Of a stretch of 64,000 bases of DNA, positions 11,806 through 22,684 are shown in pieces. This DNA comes from Orientallactaga sibirica (lineage: Eukaryota; Chordata; Mammalia; Rodentia; Dipodidae). The notes below the pieces were generated by a model. That model searched no databases. It was not told the origin of the DNA and saw only the letters and a program-made list of their open reading frames with translations. The translations under genes and the position numbers were made by a program. Position 1 is the stretch's first letter. Each line of letters begins with the position of its first letter. The stretch is taken from positions 1,178,001-1,242,000 of the forward strand of contig JAEOAD010000603.1 of NCBI GenBank assembly GCA_036365145.1, read 5' to 3'.

Positions 11806-12818
11806 GTTGTTTACTGCTGAGTAGCTTAGACTGCTAGTTGTTTGGACAGATGTCAGTCATTTCACCAATTCACTTGTGTAGCACCGTCTGGCACTAGACA
11901 CTAACTGTCTGGGGACTGACCCTCTTCCAGATTCCAACAAGGTCACTCCATGTTCTTTCCCAACAACATATGGTGTCTTTGGCAGTAGGGTCTTACCATT
12001 AACCCTTGGTGGGTCATCAAGAACTCTGACAGAAATCTGTCTTCTTTTGGGTAACCTTGTAGTTCTCTCTGATCAACAGCTCATGGTGAAAGTTAACCAC
12101 ATGCTGGTACTGGGAGTTTCAAGTCAGAGCCAAGGAAGATGACAGAAGAAAAATGATAGGTAATGTAAATGAGAAAAAGAGCATAGAGAGGAGAGGGAGA
12201 GGGAGAGGGAAAGAGAGAGAGAGAGAGAAGGAGAAGGAAACAGGAAAAGATTAAGGTTAGTCTTCATGATGTCCTCTCCAGGGCTCTATGGTTCAGGTGT
12301 TCCCTGTACAGGCCTGCTGAGGGATCAATGTTTTTGTCTGTTTTCAGAATATAGGATTTTATGGTACCATTTCCATTTGGGCCCCTATTGGGGTCTCCTC
12401 ACCCTTCCCCTCTCTGCCACCATTATGTTCCTCCCCCTCCTCCTCCCCTCCTGCCCCACCCTCTCTATTGCCTGTTCCTCATAGTACTTATTAGTTATGA
12501 CAGCATCTCAGGAAGGATCCTGCCTTTTAATCCAGTCTTCAAGCCTGTGTCTTTTGGTTGGGGCATTGAGGCCATTGATATTAACAGTTATTAATTAAGA
12601 TATGTATTTATTCTTGCCATTCTTCTTGCTTTATAGTGCTGCCTGTTTTACCTTTACTCACTTGTTTTAACTGTTATTTGAGTATGGTTTATTTTTCCCT
12701 ATTTTCTGCTGTGTGTGTTTTGCTTGCTTTTCAGTGGGAAGGATTCCTTAATATCCTTTCTGTAGAGCTGACTTAGTTGTCATAAATTCCTTTAGCCTGT
12801 TTTTGTTGTGGAATGTCC

Positions 12819-13133
12819 TTATTTCTTCATCAATTTGGATAGATAGCTTTGCAGGATAAAATAATCTTGGCTGACAGTTTTTTGTTTTTTTTCTTTCAGA
12901 ACTTGGAATACATCATTCCAAGCCCTTCTGGCTTTTAAAGTTTGTGTTGAGTAATCTGCTGTTATTTTGATGGGCTTGCCTTTGTAGGTCACTTGCTTTT
13001 TCTCTCTAACTGCTTTCAATATATTTTCTTTAGTTTGCGTGTTTAATAGTTCAAATATAACATGGCAAGGAGAGGTTCTTTCTAGGTTTTGTCTGTTTGG
13101 TGTTCTAAAAGCTTCTTGTATCTGCATTGGCAT
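12819..13133 (-). pseudogene. L1 ORF1p RNA-binding / C-terminal domain
   Basis: Residues 'QEAFRTPNRQN', 'ENILKAVREKKQVTYKGKP' and 'LKARRAWNDVFQVLKEKK' are the hallmark of the L1 ORF1p RRM/CTD junction, which binds L1 RNA and acts as a nucleic-acid chaperone. 104 codons are open. The link to the coiled-coil part upstream (13655-13473) is disrupted by stops and frameshifts, so no full ORF1p could be made. Confidence 0.85.
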
Positions 13134-13472
13134 TTCTTTCCCAATTTGGGGAAATTTTTCTTGTATTATTTTTGAAAATGCCTATCAAGCCTCTGGATTG
13201 AAATTCTTCTTCTTCTACAATACCTTGAGTTATTATGTTTGATCTTTTCATAGTGTCCTAGATATCTTGGAATTCCCATTCATACCTTTCTATTACCTTG
13301 TCTTTCTCTTTGTTGGACTATATTAGGTTGGCCACTTGGTCTTCTAGTTTAGATATTCTGTTTTCTTCTTCATCCATTCTACTGGTGATACTTTCCAGAG
13401 TTTTTTATTTGACTGACTGAGTTCGTCAGAGCTAGGATTTCAGCCTGGTTTTTCTTCAGTATTTCTATTTCC

Positions 13473-13655
13473 TTACTCATGTCCTGTAATGACCTTTCTT
13501 ATTTCATTAATCTGGTTTCCTGTGTTCTCTTTCAGGAGTTTGTTTTCTTCTTTGAATCCTTTCATTTCTTCTTTCATTTCTTTGAGTTTAGATAGAATAA
13601 TTCTTTTGAAATCTTTGTCAGACATTTCATCTAAAACAGTCTCATTGGTGATCAT
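13473..13655 (-). pseudogene. L1 ORF1p N-terminal coiled-coil fragment
   Basis: Sixty codons with a charged heptad pattern ('LSKLKEMKEEMKGFKEENK') match the trimerising coiled coil of L1 ORF1p. It belongs to the same element as the RNA-binding domain at 12819-13133. The start is uncertain because an in-frame stop lies just upstream. Confidence 0.7.
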
Positions 13656-14299
13656 TTCTGATGGATTTATAATTTTTCATGGGATTGCATTGTCTTGATT
13701 CTTTGTGTTTCTTGTATTATACTGTAATGACTTTTGCATCCTGAATTGATTTGATGCTTGCGTTTTCTACTTATCTGCAGTGTTCTTAGATGTGGTGGTC
13801 CACCTTTATATACTTTCAGGATATGAGTTTAAGATGCCAAGTGTAGCTCTTGTACACCAATCCAACTGCATAAGTAATCCTAGGTGTTGAGTTTGCTTGC
13901 TCTGCAAGAATTCTAGTGGACTAGGTGGAACAATTTACTGGCAAACTCTAAACTTCAACTGAGCAATACACACATTCAATAAAAACCAGCACAATGTATT
14001 TAAGTGTGGGGATTAAAACAAACACATAGGCTTAAAAACCAAAATCTGTAATGGTATGTGTTGCTCTACACCCTTAATCCTGTCAACTAGGATGTAGAGA
14101 ATTCTTTCTGAATTGGATTCCAGGTCAGCCTGGATCTGGATCAGACCCAGCCCTTAATAATGACAGAAGTAAAAGACAAAGGACCTATAAATCTGAAAGC
14201 ATTAAAGGCAACAATATTCAACTCCCAAGTACAGCTTATTTGAAAATGGTAAAGCCAACCAAAAATATGTAACCCATAACCTGACATGGAAAGAGAGAT

Positions 14300-14920
14300 T
14301 AACACTTCTAATGCAGGCCTATGTACTAGTTTTTTTTTGTCAGTTTGCCTCGTTACCTTTTGGTGTGACTTCCAATCTCACCAATGCTGAATGCCCACTT
14401 TTATCCCTCCATGTTGTGCTGTAGAGCTGCAGCTGGAGTTGTGTTCAGCTGTGCTGGATGCACTGCTGCTGGGGGCTGAATGCCTGAGGTTGCCGGTTCT
14501 GATTTTTGGGGGATGGGAGAGTTCAGGAGGCCTGGAGTTGCTTACACAGTCCCACCTGTATCTCTTTCAGTAGCTTTTTACTTGATCTCAGCTGTCTTTC
14601 TTTTATATTTCTTGACTCTGCAAGGAGGAGAATGAGGTTGGACAGTCCCCTTGTTTGGTCTCTGCTGCTGCTACTCAGCACCCCTGGCGGTTGGTGCCGG
14701 CATGTGGATCACACAGATTAGGGCCACAAGCTCCTCAGTGGGATTATGGCCATTTTCCTCCTTTCTGGTGAATCTTGGTCTCTCTTACTTCTCTGCTGTG
14801 TCTAAGAAAAATCTATACCCCTGTACTTTTCAGAAGAGTCAGTTTTGCTGTGATTTTGCTTAAATCCCTCCCTGGGCTGGTTTGGCATGGCTCCTATGCT
14901 GCTGTCTTACCCAGAAGTCC
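14300..14920 (-). promoter_or_regulatory. L1 5' UTR (internal promoter region)
   Basis: This GC-richer block sits upstream of the ORF1 remnant and is repeated at about 770-1390. L1 5' UTRs carry an internal Pol II promoter. No specific factor site is claimed. Confidence 0.55.
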
Positions 14921-15157
14921 TACAATGGCTTTCTTAAATCTAATTATTTTCCTTTGTATTCTCCTTGTCAATTTTACTTTTAGTATTGGAAATTTCACTT
15001 TTTGCTTTTAATGCTTATGTCTTAATTATACAAAGTGTGATAATAAAATTCCTGCTTCTGTCTTCTTTTTGTTTCTTAACTTTCATTATGTTAGTTTGTT
15101 TTAGATCTTTTGCTCAAATACAACAAAAAATTAAATTTTGTTTCATAAGAAAATTGA

Positions 15158-15322
15158 ATTTTTTTTTTTTTTTTTTGGTTTTTCAAGGTAGGGTCTCACT
15201 TTAGTTCATACTGACCTGGAAATCACTATGTAGCCTCAGGGTGGCCTTGAACTCACAGCAATCCTCCTATCTCTGCCTCCCAAGTGCTGGGATTAAAGAC
15301 GTGCACCACCACACCTGGCTGA
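15158..15322 (-). mobile_element. B1-type SINE
   Basis: Poly(T) then 'GGTTTTTCAAGGTAGGGTCT', ending in 'GTGCACCACCACACCTGGCT'. Confidence 0.9.
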
Positions 15323-15324
15323 CA

Positions 15325-15925
15325 AATTTTTTGTATTAAACTCAGTCCATTCATACTTATTGGTATGCCATGTGTTTAGTCTCATTTGTGTCATGATGTT
15401 TTATAATTATATATTTTTATTGCAGTTTTATGTTACTTTGTCTATGTGATGTGACTATATTTTCATTAATTATCTCAGTAGCATATCTTTCTTGTCTATA
15501 CTAAAATCAATAAAGTCATCGAATTCCTTATTTATAGTGCAATATCCCCCCATCAAAACTGTACCTAGTCATACCATACAGAACTCATACATTGGTAGCC
15601 AATTCTAATGCACACTTTGGTTTTTTCAATAACTTTAATTGCATTTATTTAAATAATCACTATTACTCATTTTGTTTAAATTCCTCTAAACATCTGCTAT
15701 CTAGGCTAAGCTCATGGTAGTTTCCATAAAAGATCGCAATATTAAGTTCCTAGGCTAAGCTCATGGTAGTTTCCATAAGAGATCGCAATATTAAGTTCCT
15801 AAGTTCACTTGTGCTTAAAATTTTCCAATAATCTTTGTATTGTAGGAATGTATGCAATCTTTTTCACATTTCTTTCACTGGGTTTTTGAAAGTCATACCC
15901 TATTGTGGCCTTAATTTCAATGTTT
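15325..15925. other. AT-rich intergenic DNA
   Basis: Apart from the 49-bp tandem duplication listed separately, nothing is recognised. Confidence 0.4.
15702..15799. repeat. Tandem duplication of 49 bp, two copies
   Basis: Units 15702-15750 and 15751-15799 both read 'TAGGCTAAGCTCATGGTAG...' through 'AATATTAAGTTCC', with one A/G mismatch. Confidence 0.95.
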
Positions 15926-15928
15926 CTC

Positions 15929-16282
15929 TATGGTGGTTGAAATGTAAAATTTCCCCTATACTGTCATGTGTTTCTGATTCAACCTCATTCTTGATTCCCC
16001 AGCTGGTAGACACTTTAGGAGGTATAGCCTTGATACTGGAAGTTTGTCAGAGGCAGGCCTTGGCATTTTATAATCCGGACTTTCTTGCCAATGCTAGCTC
16101 ACACATTCATGTTTCTTCCTCCTTGATGATGTGATAAGATATGACATGCAGGCTGCCTACTCTGCTATGCTTGAATCACCAGTATAAAACTTCCCCTCAG
16201 ATCTGTAAACTGAATTCAACTTTTTTCTCCATAAAATAATTCTGGTCAGATTTTGTTTTTCCTAGCAACAAGAATGAAAATG
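15929..16282 (+). mobile_element. MaLR-type solo LTR, degraded
   Basis: The block starts 'TATGGTGGTTGAAATGTAAAA' and has 'TTCCTCCTTGATGATGTG', 'GATCTGTAAACTGAATTCAA' and 'AGCAACAAGAATGAAAATG' at its end, in the order typical of ORR1/MLT LTRs. Termini are eroded. Confidence 0.6.
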
Positions 16283-16302
16283 TTCTTTAAAAATTGAACA
16301 TC

Positions 16303-16532
16303 AGGCCTGGAGAGATGGCTTAGTGGTTAAGTGCTTGCCAGTAAAGCCTAAGGACTCTGGTTCAAGGCTTGATTCCCCAGGACCCATGTAAGCCAGATGT
16401 ACAAGGTAGCACATAAATCTGGAATTCATTTGCGGTGGGTGGAGGCCCTGGCATACCAATTCTTTATCTATCCACCTCTTTCTCTCTCTGTCTGTCTCAA
16501 ATAAATAAATAATAAACAAAACTTTAAAAAAC
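16303..16532 (+). mobile_element. DIP-like SINE
   Basis: 'GCCTGGAGAGATGGCTTAG', 'GTAAGCCAGATGTACAAGG', 'GGAGGCCCTGGCATACC', CT tract and AAATAAATAATAAA tail. It is bounded by copies of the target TTGAACATC. Confidence 0.9.
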
Positions 16533-16541
16533 CTGAACATC

Positions 16542-16750
16542 TGTGCCTAGAGAGATGGCTTAGCAGTTAAATGCTTACCTGTGAAGCCTAAGGACCCTGG
16601 TTCCATGTAAGGCAGATGCACAAGATGGTGCATGCATCTGGAGTTCATTTGCAGTGGCTGGAGGCCCTGACATGGCCATTCTCTCTCTCCTTCTCTGCCT
16701 CTTTCTCTCTCTGTCTGTTGCTTTCAAATAAATAAGTTAACATATATGTA
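16542..16750 (+). mobile_element. DIP-like SINE
   Basis: The 'GCCTAGAGAGATGGCTTAGC' head, 'GTGGCTGGAGGCCCTGACAT' body, CT tract and AAATAAATAAG tail are all present. Confidence 0.9.
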
Positions 16751-16756
16751 TAATTG

Positions 16757-17375
16757 AACACCTGGGATGAGGAAATGACTCTGTGGATAAAGTGTTCAAG
16801 CTAGAATACCCAAGTTTGATCCTTATGACTCATATAAAAAGCAGCTGTGTCAGGTTCCTAAAATCCCAGCATGCTCATGTTGACAGAGAGATAGGGGACA
16901 GAGACAGAGAGGCAGAGAGAAGGCAATTTCTTGAATGTTTTTTTAAAGATTTATTTTTATTTATTTATTAGAACAGAGAGGGGGAGAGAGATAGAGAGAG
17001 AGAATGGGCACACTAGGGCCTCTAACCACTGCAAATGAACCCAGATGCATGTGCCACCATATGCATCTGGCTTATGTGGGACCTGGAGAATCGAGTCTGG
17101 GTCCTTTGGCTTTGCAGACATGTGTCTTAACCTCTAAACCATCTCTCCAGCCCCCAATTTCTTAAATTCTTATGACAAGCACAGAAAAGAATAGCAGTGC
17201 GAGAATCTGAGGCAACAGACTCTGCTTCAAACAAGGAGGACATGTATAGACCAAGCCTTAAGTTGTCCTCTGACATTCACACATGGGCAATGTCATGTGC
17301 ACACCTGTATGCACACATTTAAACACACAGACATGCACAGACACATGAAAAACTAAATAAAATTAAAATTAAAAA
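16757..17375 (+). mobile_element. B4-like SINE split by a DIP-like SINE
   Basis: The ID-like head ('GGGATGAGGAAATGACTCTG') and middle lie at 16757-16935. The tail ('TTGTCCTCTGACATTCACAC', CACA-rich) resumes at 17156. The interruption is the SINE at 16936-17155, flanked by related copies of 'CAATTTCTTRAAT'. Confidence 0.7.
16936..17155 (-). mobile_element. DIP-like SINE inserted in a B4
   Basis: It starts with TTTAAAGATTTATTTTTATT and ends 'AAACCATCTCTCCAGCCCCC', the reverse-complement head. Confidence 0.9.
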
Positions 17376-17415
17376 TTGAACATCAGTATAATTACTTTTG
17401 CATTTAGTGTATTTG

Positions 17416-17683
17416 ATGTTTTTTTGAGAGAGAGGCAGAGAAAGACAGAGAGAGAGGGAGAGGAAAGACAGATAGAGATGGGTGCACCACCAGCCTCTCA
17501 GCTGCTGCAAACAAAATCCAGATGTGTGTGCCCCCTTGTGGTCAAGTGCGGCATTGCGCCCTTGTGTCACTTTGCATCTGGCTAAACATGGGACCTGGAG
17601 ATTGGAACTGCTGGAGATTGGAATCAGCGTTCTTAGGCTTAGGAGGCAGGCGCCTTAACCACTAAACCATCTTTCCAGCCCTA
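17416..17683 (-). mobile_element. DIP-like SINE, subtype with long middle
   Basis: This copy carries the 'CCCCCTTGTGGTCAAGTGCG' middle block also found at 23160, 29200 and 38025. A TATTTGAT duplication flanks it. Confidence 0.88.
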
Positions 17684-17796
17684 TTTGATCTTTTTTAAAT
17701 GAAGTTATTTCCTAATATTAGTCTTCAAAGTTCAAGAATTTTAGTGGGCAATAGTATATATAATAATATATATATTATGTTATATATATTATATAT

Positions 17797-17801
<5 letters not shown>

Positions 17802-17888
<87 letters not shown>

Positions 17889-17890
17889 GT
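17802..17890 (+). repeat. (CA)n-(TA)n compound microsatellite, copy 1
   Basis: About 50 bp of CA is followed by imperfect TA/TATG. The duplicated copy (20507-20600) has a shorter CA and a longer perfect TA run. Confidence 0.95.
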
Positions 17891-17949
17891 ATGTATGTGA
17901 ACATGTATGTCTGATATTTGTGTACACATGATGTACACATGATTTGAAA

Positions 17950-18206
17950 CCTTTGATACCAAATGTCTTCCTCAATTGCTGTCCATTTTGTTTGCTGAGG
18001 CAGAGTCTCTCATTTGACCCTAGACTGCTAATTTGGCTAATCAAGCTAGCCAGCTTGCCCCAGGGATTCCATTTCTCTGAATTCCCAACTGGATTATAAA
18101 TGGGCCTTCATGCCCACCTGCCATTTATGTGAGTACTGGGATCTTAACTCTGTGCTCATCCTTACACAGTAAGCACTATCCAGTGAGCAATTTTCCCAGC
18201 CCTGCT
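17950..18206 (-). mobile_element. B4-like SINE (duplicated at 20662-20920)
   Basis: In reverse complement it reads an ID-like head with 'CTGGGAAAATTGCTCACTGG' and a B1-like body ending 'AGACTCTGCCTCAGC'. Confidence 0.65.
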
Positions 18207-18383
18207 AAAGTACTTCTAAAAGATAATCACGATGAGCTAATTTTCTTCTTTGAAGTTTTAGATTTAGACCATCACTTTTTTTTAAAAAAAGATCTTGGAT
18301 GAAAGTCTGAAATATTAATTATCATGGAATCAATATTACTTAATGGGTACCTCTTTTAATATTTTTATATATTTTTCTGTCTC

Positions 18384-18387
<4 letters not shown>

Positions 18388-18424
<37 letters not shown>

Positions 18425-18561
18425 CAAGGTAGGGTCTCACTCTAGCCCAGGCTGACCTGGAATTAACTATGTAGTCTCACGGTGGCCTTGAACTCAAGGC
18501 AATCCTCCTACCTCTGCCTCCCGAGTGCTGGGATTAAAGGCATGCACCACCATGCCCGGCT
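18388..18561 (-). mobile_element. B1-type SINE (duplicated at 21105-21283)
   Basis: Poly(T), 'TCAAGGTAGGGTCTCACTCT' and 'CACCACCATGCCCGGCT' mark a reverse B1. Confidence 0.92.
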
Positions 18562-18565
18562 CTCT

Positions 18566-18715
18566 CAGAGTATTTTTTTGAGGTCGGGTCTCTCTCTAGC
18601 CTAGGCTGACCTGGATTTTATTAGTAGTCCCAGATTGACCTAAAACTCAACATGACTCTAGTATATCTGCCTCCTGAGTGCTGGGATTAAAGGAAGGTAT
18701 CACCATCTCCAGCTT
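18566..18715 (-). mobile_element. Second, older B1-type SINE (duplicated at 21290-21438)
   Basis: 'TTTTGAGGTCGGGTCTCTCT' to 'ATCACCATCTCCAGCTT'. It is more diverged than the adjoining copy. Confidence 0.8.
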
Positions 18716-18721
18716 AGCCTA

Positions 18722-19685
18722 GTGTATTTCTTTTTTATTATGGTCATACTTAGTATGGATACATCATGTGTTGGTACCATCCTTTCCCTAGTCCCTGTGA
18801 ACATACTGATGGGGGCTCTCCTAAGTGGGGTTGCTGGTATTCCCCATGGGGTTATGGGTTATGAATTTTGGGAGTAGCAGTCAGTTATTGGGGGAAGACA
18901 ATGACTCTGAGCATGATGTCCCAACCTGTGGCTTTTACAATCTTTCCACTTCCTCTTCTACAAAATTCTTGGAGCTGTGTTGGGTGTGTTTTAAGTCTAC
19001 TTCAGTAATGAGATCTTAGGAGCCTCTGGATCTCTTCTTTGGTAGGTGTTATGTATGCTCAGCATCAGTCTCCTTCATCCTGGAGCTGATTGTCAGGCTC
19101 ACCAAGTAAGCAGCAATTTGGCTCATCTCCCCAATTACTCTTTGGTTTCAGTTGCAGCTCGGCTTAAGTGTGAGGGGTAGTTTATTGCCTCTGATCTCAC
19201 TACCCTCTGAAAAAGAAAAACAGATGCTCCAGTGGAGGGTGAAGTAAGCATAGGTCAAATGAGATAAATGTTATTAACTTAAGGAGAATTGGGTTGATGT
19301 AGCCCCTCTTTTAGCCAAAACTAGCGGGATCTTGACATGGGAGAGTATCATTTTTGTTTCCATAGGATTTTGACCTGGTTCCTAGTTCCAGATATGATAT
19401 GGGTTCTTTTACACTGAGCAGATTTCTTAGCCAATCAGAAAGCTAATGGTTACCCACCAAGGCTGTATGCCACCATTGCACTGGTGTGAATATCTTGTCA
19501 AGGTGTTTGTTAAGTAGCTTAGACCCCTGATTGCTCACACTGTTGTTGGGCACTTCCCTCCCAGTACCTCACATATCACTTTCCAGAACTAGATGGGCTA
19601 ACTATCTGGGGGCTGGCTCTCTTCCAGTTTCCATCTGTATCTCTGTTCTATGTTAGCAGCATATTGTGTCTTAAGCAATAGTTTA

Positions 19686-19688
<3 letters not shown>
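18722..19688 (-). mobile_element. L1 3' UTR fragment (duplicated at 21440-22405)
   Basis: The plus-strand text 'GGGGTTATGGGTTATGAATT', 'GCAGTCAGTTATTGGGGG' and 'CCAACCTGTGGCTTTTACAA' is the reverse complement of blocks at 46250-46500 and 60300-60650, the distal 3' UTR of the L1 lineage in this window. The 3' end, near 18722, is marked by TTTTTTATTATGG. No coding sequence remains. Confidence 0.8.
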
Positions 19689-19718
<30 letters not shown>

Positions 19719-19737
19719 TTTGAGACACAAACAAACT

Positions 19738-19784
<47 letters not shown>

Positions 19785-19961
19785 GGTATGCCAGGACCTC
19801 CAGCCACTGCAATTGACCTCCAGATGCTTTGTGTGGATGTGTGATTTTGCATGCTTGTGTAAACTTGGGTGTCTGTCTTAAGTCATATCTGGAGAGACAA
19901 ACATGGGTCCTTGGGCTTTGCAGGCAAGTGCCTTAACCATTAAGCCATCTCTCTAGCCCAA
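19689..19961 (-). mobile_element. DIP-like SINE (duplicated at 22406-22684)
   Basis: Poly(T), a perfect GA run (19742-19781), 'CCAGGACCTCCAGCCACTGC' and the terminal 'TTAAGCCATCTCTCTAGCCC'. Confidence 0.88.
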
Positions 19962-20305
19962 GACTAGTGTGTTTTAAAGATGCCCACATAATGGAACAAT
20001 TTAATCAACCTATGTCTGATCTAAAAAGTAGAGACTTCTCTATAAACAAACACAAAGGCTACTGAGTTTTGATATTAAAGATGAGAACCTGTGGTAGAAG
20101 AACAATGTGGTATGAATTCATGTCCCACATGTATGGTAGTTCCGTGGCTAGTTGCTCTCAACTGTTACCATGCATTCTAGTAAACTGCTGGCAGTGGTTA
20201 ACACAAAATAATAAAATCTTGGAAAATTTTCAAGTAAATTAATAAAGATTGTATCTTAAAATGACACAATTTATTTTTTTACTCATATGTATCCTTATTT
20301 TTTCA

Positions 20306-20424
20306 AAAAAATTTTTATTATTTTATTTATTTTTGGAGAGAGAGATACAGAGAGAGACAGACAGAGAGGGAGAGGGAGACAGATAGAGATGGGCGCCAGC
20401 AGTCTCTCATCTGCTGTGAACAAA
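20306..20424 (-). mobile_element. DIP-like SINE truncated at the duplication junction
   Basis: It reads as the 3' half of a minus-strand DIP SINE up to 'CTGCTGTGAACAAAAT'. It then switches abruptly to unit-2 start sequence instead of 'CCAGATGTGTGTGCCC'. Confidence 0.9.
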
Positions 20425-20503
20425 ATTAGTCTTCAAAGTTCAAGAATTTTAGTGGGCAATATATATATAATAATATATATTATATTATATATATTATATA
20501 TTA

Positions 20504-20506
<3 letters not shown>

Positions 20507-20600
<94 letters not shown>
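20507..20600 (+). repeat. (CA)n-(TA)n compound microsatellite, copy 2
   Basis: About 40 bp of CA and about 48 bp of TA. Confidence 0.95.
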
Positions 20601-20661
20601 TGTATACATACGTATATGTGTGTTGTGAACATGTATGTCTGATATTTGTGTACACATGATG

Positions 20662-20920
20662 TGAAACCTTTGATACCAAATGTCTTCCTCAATTGCTGTC
20701 CATTTTGTTTGCTGAGGCAGAGTCTCTCATTTGACCCTAGACTGCTAATTTGGCTAATCAAGCTAGCCAGCTTGCCCCAGGGATTCCATTTCTCTGAATT
20801 CCCAACTGGATTATAAATGGGCCTTCATGCCCACCTGCCATTTATGTGAGTACTGGGATCTTAACTCTGTGCTCATCCTTACACAGTAAGCACTATCCAG
20901 TGAGCAATTTTCCCAGCCCT
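20662..20920 (-). mobile_element. B4-like SINE (second copy of 17950-18206)
   Basis: It is carried by the tandem duplication and nearly identical to the first copy. Confidence 0.65.
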
Positions 20921-21100
20921 GCTAAAGTACTTCTAAAAGATAATCACGATGAGCTAATTTTCTTCTTTGACGTTTTAGATTTAGACCATCACTTTTTTTT
21001 AAAAAAAGATCTTGGATGAAAGTCTGAAATATTAATTATCATGGAATCAATATTACTTAATGGGTACCTCTTTTAATATTTTTATATATTTTTCTGTCTC

Positions 21101-21104
<4 letters not shown>

Positions 21105-21138
<34 letters not shown>

Positions 21139-21438
21139 GTTTTTTCAAGGTAGGGTCTCACTCTAGCCCAGGCTGACCTGGAATTAACTATGTAGTCTCA
21201 GGGTGGCCTTGAACTCAAGGCAATCCTCCTACCTCTGCCTCCCGAGTACTGGGATTAAAGGCATGCACCACCATGCCCGGCTCTCTCAGAGTATTTTTTT
21301 GAGGTCGGGTCTCTCTCTAGCCTAGGCTGACCTGGATTTTATTAGTAGTCCCAGATTGACCTAAAACTCAACATGACTCTAGTACATCTGCCTCCTGAGT
21401 GCTGGGATTAAAGGAAGGTATCACCATCTCCAGCTTAG
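21105..21438 (-). mobile_element. Pair of B1-type SINEs (copies of 18388-18715)
   Basis: Same two B1s in the second duplication unit; the poly(T) length differs. Confidence 0.9.
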
Positions 21439-21439
21439 C

Positions 21440-22405
21440 CTAGTGTATTTCTTTTTTATTATGGACATACTTAGTATGGATACATCATGTGTTGGTACCA
21501 TCCTTTCCCTAGTCCCTGTGAACATACTGATGGGGGCTCTCCTAAGTGGGGTTGCTGGTATTCCCCATGGGGTTATGGGTTATGAATTTTGGGAGTAGCA
21601 GTCAGTTATTGGGGGAAGACAATGACTCTGAGCATGATGTCCCAACCTGTGGCTTTTACAATCTTTCCACTTCCTCTTCTGCAAAATTCTTGGAGCTGTG
21701 TTGGGTGTGTTTTAAGTCTACTTCAGTAATGAGATCTTAGGAGCCTCTGGATCTCTTCTTTGGTAGGTGTTATGTATGCTCAGCATCAGTCTCCATCCTG
21801 GAGCTGATTGTCAGGCTCACCAAGTAAGCAGCAATTTGGTTCATCTCCCCAATTACTCTTTGGTTTCAGTTGCAGCTCGGCTTAAGTGTGAGGGGTAGTT
21901 TATTGCCTCTGATCTCACTACCCTCTGAAAAAGAAAAACAGATGCTCCAGTGGAGGGTGAAGTAAGCATAGGTCAAATGAGATAAATGTTATTAACTTAA
22001 GGAGAATTGGGTTGATGTAGCCCCTCTTTTAGCCAAAACTAGCGGGATCTTGACATGGGAGAGTATCATTTTTGTTTCCATAGGATTTTGACCTGGTTCC
22101 TAGTTCCAGATATGATATAGGTTCTTTTACACTGAGCAGATTTCTTAGCCAATCAGAAAGCTAATGGTTACCCACCAAGGCTGTATGCCACCATTGCACT
22201 GGTGTGAATATCTTGTCAAGGTGTTTGTTAAGTAGCTTAGACCCCTGATTGCTCACACTGTTGTTGGGCACTTCCCTCCCAGTACCTCACATATCACTTT
22301 CCAGAACTAGATGGGCTAACTATCTGGGGGCTGGCTCTCTTCCAGTTTCCATCTGTGTCTCTGTTCTATGTTAGCAGCATATTGTGTCTTAAGCAATAGT
22401 TTACT
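21440..22405 (-). mobile_element. L1 3' UTR fragment (copy of 18722-19688)
   Basis: Same fragment in the second duplication unit, with a 3-bp deletion near 21793 and a few substitutions. Confidence 0.8.
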
Positions 22406-22684
22406 TTTCTTTTCTTTTTTTTTTTTTTTTTTTTTTTGAGACACAAACAAACTCACACAGCAAGAGAGAGAGAGAGGGAGAGAGAGAGAGAGAGAGAGAG
22501 AGAATTGGTATGCCAGGACCTCCAGCCACTGCAATTGACCTCCAGATGCTTTGTGTGGATGTGTGATTTTGCATGCTTGTGTAAACTTGGGTGTCTGTCT
22601 TAAGTCATATCTGGAGAGACAAACATGGGTCCTTGGGCTTTGCAGGCAAGTGCCTTAACCATTAAGCCATCTCTCTAGCCCAAG
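22406..22684 (-). mobile_element. DIP-like SINE (copy of 19689-19961)
   Basis: The second copy has an interrupted GA tract (a CA and a GG break). Confidence 0.88.

Larger units (their letters stand above)
11813..15005 (-). mobile_element. L1 with nearly all of ORF2 deleted
   Basis: Reading leftward from 15005: a GC-richer 5' UTR (about 14920-14300, shared with 1-1395), ORF1 (about 13700-12819), the inter-ORF spacer, and an ORF2 start (12595-12520; 'NINGLNAPTKRHRLEDWIK'). This runs directly into a 3' UTR (12516-11813) of the type seen at 7716-8396. Reverse transcriptase, most of the endonuclease and the C-terminus are missing. The 3' end is itself cut where the neighbouring L1 begins. Confidence 0.75.
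17717..20424 (+). repeat. Tandem duplication, unit 1 (about 2.71 kb)
   Basis: The whole unit recurs at 20425-23153 in the same orientation and order: microsatellite, B4, two B1s, L1 3' UTR, DIP SINE, unique segment, start of another DIP SINE. By eye I count only about a dozen substitutions outside microsatellites and homopolymers, so the event is recent or polymorphic. The unit ends inside a SINE. Confidence 0.95.

Noticed and set aside
16681..16735. Regularly spaced CT/GA blocks throughout the window as a possible CRISPR-like or regulatory array
   Set aside because: Each block is the CT-rich tail of a DIP-like SINE.
17725..18044. Cys/Val-repeat (CVCVCV) peptides on both strands
   Set aside because: They are the translation of the CA/TA microsatellite, duplicated at 20433-20761.
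18825..19019. 64-codon frame repeated at 21546-21740 with one change, as a possible duplicated gene
   Set aside because: It lies antisense in an L1 3' UTR carried by the tandem duplication. The related 3' UTR at 60356-60610 reads open on the other strand only by chance.
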